A DNA stretch of 16,664 bases, taken from assembly GCA_030064795.1 (NCBI GenBank), contig JASJEI010000250.1:1-16664 (forward strand), read 5' to 3'. Made by a program: the position numbers and the translations under genes. The notes under the pieces are model-generated. The model was not told where the DNA came from. It searched no databases and was given only the letters and a program-made list of their open reading frames with translations. This DNA comes from Pleurocapsa sp. MO_226.B13 (GTDB lineage Bacteria > Cyanobacteriota > Cyanobacteriia > Cyanobacteriales > Xenococcaceae). This document shows positions 13,313 through 16,664 of the stretch, one piece after another (within the stretch, counting starts at the first letter, position 1; each line of letters begins with the position of its first letter).

Positions 13313-14803
13313 ATGGAATCAGCAGAAAATCGAGAGCAAACTCCTAAAGCCAATCAGCAACAAGAATCTAGCGAATCGCAATCTTTATCTAAAATTGAAA
13401 CTATCAGACTTCTAAACGAAAGTATCGATCGCCTTGAAGCAACAATTAGAGATCTAAGCGAAAATTCGACTCAAAGCTTACCTTCTTCATCCTCAATCAA
13501 TACTTTATTAGACGCTACTCAGAAATTGGCAGATTCAGTTGCAGTTTCACCTCCTGCTTCACCAGCCTCTGTCATCGAAGCAACTCCATCCGAAGCAACT
13601 CCAGCAGAAGAAGCCAACCCTCCAGGATCGCCAGAACCTCAACCACCAGAACCTCCAGTTAATTCAGACCAGAAAGCCATTACCACCATTACTAAAAGTG
13701 AGAAAAAAGAAAATCGAGTCTCGATCGCGATCGTAGTCATAGCGATCGCTATAGCAATAGTGGCAGTGGTTTGGTTATGGCTACCTCAACCAGAAAACAA
13801 GACCCCTTTAATATCTAAACCTGAAGTCACCGAAGTCGCCGAACCGACAACCAGCGACATCACTAGCCCTGAAGTCGTCGAAGAACCCGAAGTCACCGAA
13901 GTCGCCGAACCAACAACTAGCGACATCACCAGCCCCGAAGTTACCGAAGAACCCGAAGAACCCGAAATCACCGAACCGACAACTAGCGACATCACCAGCC
14001 CCGAAGTCACCGAAGAACCTGAAGTCACCAAAGTCACCGAAGAACCTGAAGTCACCGAAGTCACCGAAGAACCTGAAGTCACCAAAGTCACCGAAGAACC
14101 TGAAGTCACCGAAGTCACCGAAGAACCTGAAGTCACCGAAGTCGCCGAACCGACAACTAGCGACATCACCAGTCCCGAAGAACCCAAACCAACAACCAGC
14201 GACATTACTAGCCCCGAAGTCGCCGAAGAACCTGAAGTCACCGAAGTCACCGAACCGACAACCAGCGACATCACCAGTCCCGAAGAACCCGAAACCACGG
14301 AAGTCGCCGAACCAATAGTAGGGGAAAATACGCCTCCAACTAAAGAATCAATCAATTCCGAACCAGAAACTTCTGCTGAAATACCAATTCCACAAGAATT
14401 AAAATCTTCAGGAAAAACTAAGAACCTCAAAATAGAAAAAATTAACCCCGAATTAACCCTTACCCCAGAACAAAACCTGATTGCTGCTTTGCAAACCAAG
14501 ATGACAGAATTAACTTCAAGCTACGATCCAGACTTATATAATTCTATTCGAGTAGACTTAGCCAATAGCAGCCTGTTGATAGAAGTGACAGACAACTGGT
14601 ATGAATTAGAAGAATCTCGCCAAGACAAACTCGTCAACGAAATTTTACAACGTTCCCGCAAATTAAACTTTGATAAACTACAACTTCTAGATTCTACAGG
14701 AACAGTCGTTGCCCGTAACCCCGCAGTTGGCGATCGCGCTATCATCGTACAAAGCCAAAAAGTTCAAGAATCTGGCCCTGCTATAAGTGAGGACGGAGAG
14801 TGA
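13313..14803 (+). CDS. Single-pass membrane protein with Pro/Glu/Thr repeats and conserved C-terminal domain
   Basis: This 496-residue protein has a cytoplasmic-looking polar N-terminus (residues 1-135: a short helical part near 30-55, then Pro/Ala/Ser-rich). One membrane segment lies at about 136-157 (IAIVVIAIAIAIVAVVWLWL). A low-complexity repeat region follows at about 170-333, and the globular C-terminal domain spans about 380-496 (LTPEQNLIAALQTKMTEL, DNWYELEESRQDKLVNEIL, LQLLDSTGTVVARNPAVGD). With Lys/Arg (KSEKKENR) just before the membrane helix, the long repeat region probably lies outside the cytoplasm, displaying the C-terminal domain on an extended acidic stalk. The C-terminal domain looks like a conserved cyanobacterial module but I cannot name it. 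The gene is divergent from the aminotransferase gene across 190 bases; no clear Shine-Dalgarno is seen. Confidence 0.82.
   Translation: MESAENREQTPKANQQQESSESQSLSKIETIRLLNESIDRLEATIRDLSENSTQSLPSSSSINTLLDATQKLADSVAVSPPASPASVIEATPSEATPAEEANPPGSPEPQPPEPPVNSDQKAITTITKSEKKENRVSIAIVVIAIAIAIVAVVWLWLPQPENKTPLISKPEVTEVAEPTTSDITSPEVVEEPEVTEVAEPTTSDITSPEVTEEPEEPEITEPTTSDITSPEVTEEPEVTKVTEEPEVTEVTEEPEVTKVTEEPEVTEVTEEPEVTEVAEPTTSDITSPEEPKPTTSDITSPEVAEEPEVTEVTEPTTSDITSPEEPETTEVAEPIVGENTPPTKESINSEPETSAEIPIPQELKSSGKTKNLKIEKINPELTLTPEQNLIAALQTKMTELTSSYDPDLYNSIRVDLANSSLLIEVTDNWYELEESRQDKLVNEILQRSRKLNFDKLQLLDSTGTVVARNPAVGDRAIIVQSQKVQESGPAISEDGE
13820..14312 (+). repeat. In-frame minisatellite encoding PTTSDITSPE and EEPEVT[K/E]VT units
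   Basis: Two peptide units alternate inside the preceding gene. PTTSDITSPE occurs six times, and a 9-residue EEPEVT[K/E]VT unit (27 bases) runs five times in the middle (about 14010-14150), alternating K and E versions to give a 54-base higher-order period. DNA copies are nearly identical, built from GAAGTCACCGAA, which indicates recent expansion by slippage or recombination. Confidence 0.9.
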
Positions 14804-14817
14804 GGGATCGAACTCAC
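14794..14817 (-). other. tRNA-Ser-like 3' end fragment, antisense, across a gene end
   Basis: Read on the minus strand this gives GTGAG-TTCGATCC-CTCAC then TCTCCG, close to the T-arm plus acceptor 3' strand of bacterial tRNA-Ser (GAGGG-TTCGAAT-CCCTC, CTCTCCG). No matching 5' half is found upstream on that strand, so it is not a whole tRNA. It overlaps the stop codon of the preceding gene (TGA at 14801). It may be a tRNA remnant or att-like fragment, or a chance hairpin. Confidence 0.25.
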
Positions 14818-14894
14818 TTGAACCTTGAGTAAACCATCGAGCTTAACTTCGATCCAGACTTACAAATACATGAATGAACTTTCCTGGTTCTTTC

Positions 14895-14951
14895 TTACTC
14901 CTAGTTCCTTAAAAATGTACAATGTCTCTGGAGTAATTTTTAAATTAAGGA
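14895..14951 (+). promoter_or_regulatory. Candidate promoter and Shine-Dalgarno for the FKBP gene
   Basis: A good -10 hexamer TACAAT (14918-14923) lies 17 bases after a weak -35-like TTACTC (14895-14900). AAGGA (14947-14951) is the probable Shine-Dalgarno, 12 bases before the GTG start. The -35 match is poor, so this is tentative. Confidence 0.35.
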
Positions 14952-14963
14952 TACACATAACAG

Positions 14964-15506
14964 GTGGTTAAAAAATTGAGTAATGAAATTTTGATAAGCA
15001 TTGCTGTTGTCGTAATTTGTGGCTCTGTATTGATTTTTTCTGCTTTTATGGGTGGCAATTCCCAAACAGAGGCGATCGCCTCGGAAATACAACAATCTAC
15101 AAATTCTCCCCAGCTTATCGCTCAAAATAATATCTCCCAAGAGGAAACTTCTATGGATTTATCCAACGCTGTCACTACAGATTCGGGCTTAAAATATATC
15201 GTGGTTAATGAGGGTGATGGTGCATCTCCCCAAAAAGGACAAAATGTTACAGTTCACTATACAGGTACTTTAGAAGACGGTAGCAAGTTTGATAGCTCTC
15301 GCGATCGCAATCGTCCTTTCACTTTTAGAATTGGTGTTGGTCAAGTGATCAAAGGTTGGGATGAAGGCGTTATGGATATGAAGGTTGGCGAAAGACGCAC
15401 CCTAATCATTCCTCCCGAATTGGGCTATGGTGCGAGGGGTGCTGGTGGTGTGATTCCTCCTAATGCAACTTTGATCTTTGATGTGGAACTATTGAAGATT
15501 GGTTAG
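14964..15506 (+). CDS. FKBP-type peptidyl-prolyl cis-trans isomerase, membrane-anchored
   Basis: This 180-residue protein speeds cis-trans isomerisation of Xaa-Pro bonds during folding. Residues about 8-29 are a signal or anchor helix ([20 protein letters not shown]), placing the enzyme in the thylakoid lumen or periplasm. A linker of about 40 residues leads to one FKBP domain at about 73-180: [55 protein letters not shown] and [16 protein letters not shown]. The pocket residues of active FKBPs are present (Tyr in HYTG, Asp in FDSS, Phe in FTFRIG, the VIKGWD segment, Tyr in LGYG), so activity is expected. The start is GTG at 14964; the first in-frame ATG (15048) would cut off the anchor. A hairpin terminator follows the stop. 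Confidence 0.93.
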   Translation: MVKKLSNEILISIAVVVICGSVLIFSAFMGGNSQTEAIASEIQQSTNSPQLIAQNNISQEETSMDLSNAVTTDSGLKYIVVNEGDGASPQKGQNVTVHYTGTLEDGSKFDSSRDRNRPFTFRIGVGQVIKGWDEGVMDMKVGERRTLIIPPELGYGARGAGGVIPPNATLIFDVELLKIG

Positions 15507-15570
15507 TTTTTATCTCGGTTTAGTTCCGATGAATTTTTGAAGGCTAGCTTTAAGCTTTTTGTATGTCTAT

Positions 15571-15597
15571 AGGGCGAGCAGTTTGCTCGCCTTTAAT
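15571..15597. terminator. Probable bidirectional terminator between FKBP and Nudix genes
   Basis: GGCGAGCA (15573-15580) and TGCTCGCC (15584-15591) form a perfect 8-bp stem with a GTT loop, extendable by two weaker pairs. A short T-rich tail follows (TTTAATAAT), and A-rich sequence precedes it on the other side further off. It lies between two convergent stops (15506 and 15609). The T-run is modest. Confidence 0.65.
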
Positions 15598-15608
15598 AAT
15601 ATTGAAGA

Positions 15609-16301
15609 TTAAATTTCAAAATTAAATCCCACCTGCTTCAATTTTTGATATCGTTGTCGATCGAACTGGTATAATTTTGCTGGACGATGGGAAACTCCCG
15701 CTTGTATTTCTCCTGTGTCCACTAGTAACTTCATCTTCAAAATTTTATTACGGAAATTTCGTTTATCTAATTTCTGCTCTAGTACAGTCTCGTAAAGATT
15801 TTGCAACTGAGTTAAACTAAACTTAGCTGGTAGTAATTCAAAGCCAATGGGTTGATAGCGTAACTTACCTTTCAATCTCTGTTTGGCTACATTTAAAATT
15901 TTTTCATGGTCGAAAGCCAATGCTGGTAATTGCTCTACAGAAAACCAGGCTGCATTTTTGGCATCAGTTTGAGCCTTGAGTGTGTATTCCTCAATATTAA
16001 TCAAAGCGTAATATGCCACGGTGATAATGCGATCGCGCGGATCTCGATCTACCTCTCCAAAGGTATAAAGCTGTTCTAGAAATATCTTGTCGATCCCAGT
16101 CTCTTCTTTTAATTCTCTAATTGCTGCTGCTTCAAGAGATTCATCTAGTTTGATAAATCCTCCAGGTAAAGCCCATTTGTCTTCGTAGGGTGCAACTCCT
16201 CGCTGAATTAGGAGTATTTTAAGCTTTTGAGCATCATCTAAACCAAAGACAACACAATCTACAGTAATAGATGGTTTGGGATATTTATCAATGTCAGGCA
16301 T
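15609..16301 (-). CDS. Nudix hydrolase / NrtR-type regulator
   Basis: This 230-residue protein has an N-terminal Nudix domain (about 8-145) and a C-terminal winged-helix-like region (about 150-225; [39 protein letters not shown]). This is the architecture of NrtR, the ADP-ribose-responsive repressor of NAD synthesis genes, known from cyanobacteria among others. The Nudix box runs from Gly48 to Ile70 and fits G-x5-E-x7-REU-x-EE-x-G-U at every fixed position, so hydrolysis of ADP-ribose or a similar nucleotide remains possible; several true NrtR regulators have degraded boxes. Regulator, enzyme or both cannot be settled here. No NAD gene adjoins it within the window. An AGG sits about 8 bases before the ATG. 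Confidence 0.87.
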   Translation of the reverse strand: MPDIDKYPKPSITVDCVVFGLDDAQKLKILLIQRGVAPYEDKWALPGGFIKLDESLEAAAIRELKEETGIDKIFLEQLYTFGEVDRDPRDRIITVAYYALINIEEYTLKAQTDAKNAAWFSVEQLPALAFDHEKILNVAKQRLKGKLRYQPIGFELLPAKFSLTQLQNLYETVLEQKLDKRNFRNKILKMKLLVDTGEIQAGVSHRPAKLYQFDRQRYQKLKQVGFNFEI

Positions 16302-16664
16302 TATCTACCTAATTTTAACTCTTCATCCGAACCCAATCTAACTCAGAATTCTGAACTCCCGTACAGAAAAGGCATGCCTGTCTTGGTGCGTGACCGAAAG
16401 TAAGGCGCATAGTTCGCCGCAACTAATCCTTTAGGGCGTACATGCGGAATTACGCCTTTGTCTTGCGCCTACATGCGGACAAGTCCTTTGTGTCGGCGCG
16501 GGGTCGTTTATCCCTTTATACCCGAAGGGTGCGAATGGGGACACCGCTTGTCTCTCCTGTAAGGGCGAACGCCCTAAAGGATTAGCTGAGTCTAACGACT
16601 TGTGCCGCGAAGCCCTAAAGGACTAACTTCGTGTCGCAAATCCTTTAGGGCTTGCGCAACCGCG
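16302..16664. repeat. GC-rich non-coding cluster of interspersed inverted and direct repeats
   Basis: No credible gene lies in these 363 bases. A core CCTTTAGGGC occurs four times, two in each orientation (16428-16437, 16571-16580, 16615-16624, 16645-16654). CTAATCCTTTAGGGCGT (16423-16439) is matched by its exact complement at 16569-16585, a 17-bp perfect inverted repeat. TACATGCGGA occurs twice (16439-16448, 16470-16479). Small palindromes include TCAGAATTCTGA (16343-16354), AGGCATGCCT (16370-16379), ACCC-GAA-GGGT (16520-16530) and AGGGCG-AA-CGCCCT (16562-16575). The composition is clearly richer in GC than the flanking genes, and the cluster runs off the window end. Confidence 0.85.
16613..16656. 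repeat. 13-bp stem hairpin inside the terminal repeat cluster
   Basis: AAGCCCTAAAGGA (16613-16625) pairs perfectly with TCCTTTAGGGCTT (16644-16656) around an 18-base loop. It is the strongest local hairpin in the cluster and combines two opposite copies of the repeat core. Confidence 0.8.

Noticed and set aside
13786..14499. 237-codon minus-strand frame rich in Ser, Val and Thr
   Set aside because: It is opened by the minisatellite repeats of the plus-strand gene. The plus frame has a membrane helix and a folded C-terminal domain; the minus frame has nothing recognisable.
14870..14963. 5' half of a tRNA to complete the tRNA-Ser-like fragment
   Set aside because: No acceptor-strand complement (CTCTCC on the plus strand) or D/anticodon arm could be found, so a functional tRNA is excluded.

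Overview
The window is most likely cyanobacterial chromosome. The evidence is the dense scatter of the octamer GCGATCGC (HIP1; about thirty copies read by eye, in and between genes) together with cyanobacterial-type genes: a Ycf23/DUF561 protein, the cyanobacterial form of glutamate-cysteine ligase, and a membrane-anchored lumenal or periplasmic FKBP isomerase. Base composition is moderately AT-rich. Heptanucleotide tandem arrays and GC-rich interspersed repeats suggest a repeat-rich genome, but I cannot name a genus.

Layout. 1-2226: 3' part of a very acidic, probably exported protein with a tandemly duplicated domain, followed by a good intrinsic terminator. 2412-3638: a membrane sensor histidine kinase with no response regulator beside it. 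3651-5166: a divergent pair, a DJ-1/PfpI protein resembling isonitrile hydratase and a GAF-LuxR regulator; their 88-bp spacer holds a palindrome and a 12-bp direct repeat, and this stretch lacks HIP1. 5401-6924: an exported seven-repeat WD40 protein. 6996-7811: a large TspO/MBR-like membrane protein. 7822-10681, minus strand: gshA, trmL and ygfZ read in that order, with two heptanucleotide arrays between gshA and trmL. 10942-11971: a 60-residue coiled-coil protein and Ycf23. 11977-13122, minus: a DegT-family sugar aminotransferase. 13313-14803: a single-pass membrane protein with a Pro/Glu/Thr minisatellite. 14964-15506: FKBP isomerase. 15609-16301, minus: Nudix/NrtR-type protein. 16302-16664: no gene, but a GC-rich cluster of inverted and direct repeats running off the window edge.

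Most genes are housekeeping or sensory and form no single pathway. Loose themes are thiol and cofactor metabolism (gshA, ygfZ, Nudix), translation (trmL) and the cell envelope (acidic protein, WD40 protein, PET-rich protein, FKBP). The best candidates for new biology are the PfpI/LuxR divergon, the duplicated acidic protein, the heptad arrays placed directly upstream of trmL, and the terminal repeat cluster. I see no CRISPR array, intact insertion sequence, rRNA, complete tRNA or recognisable defence system.
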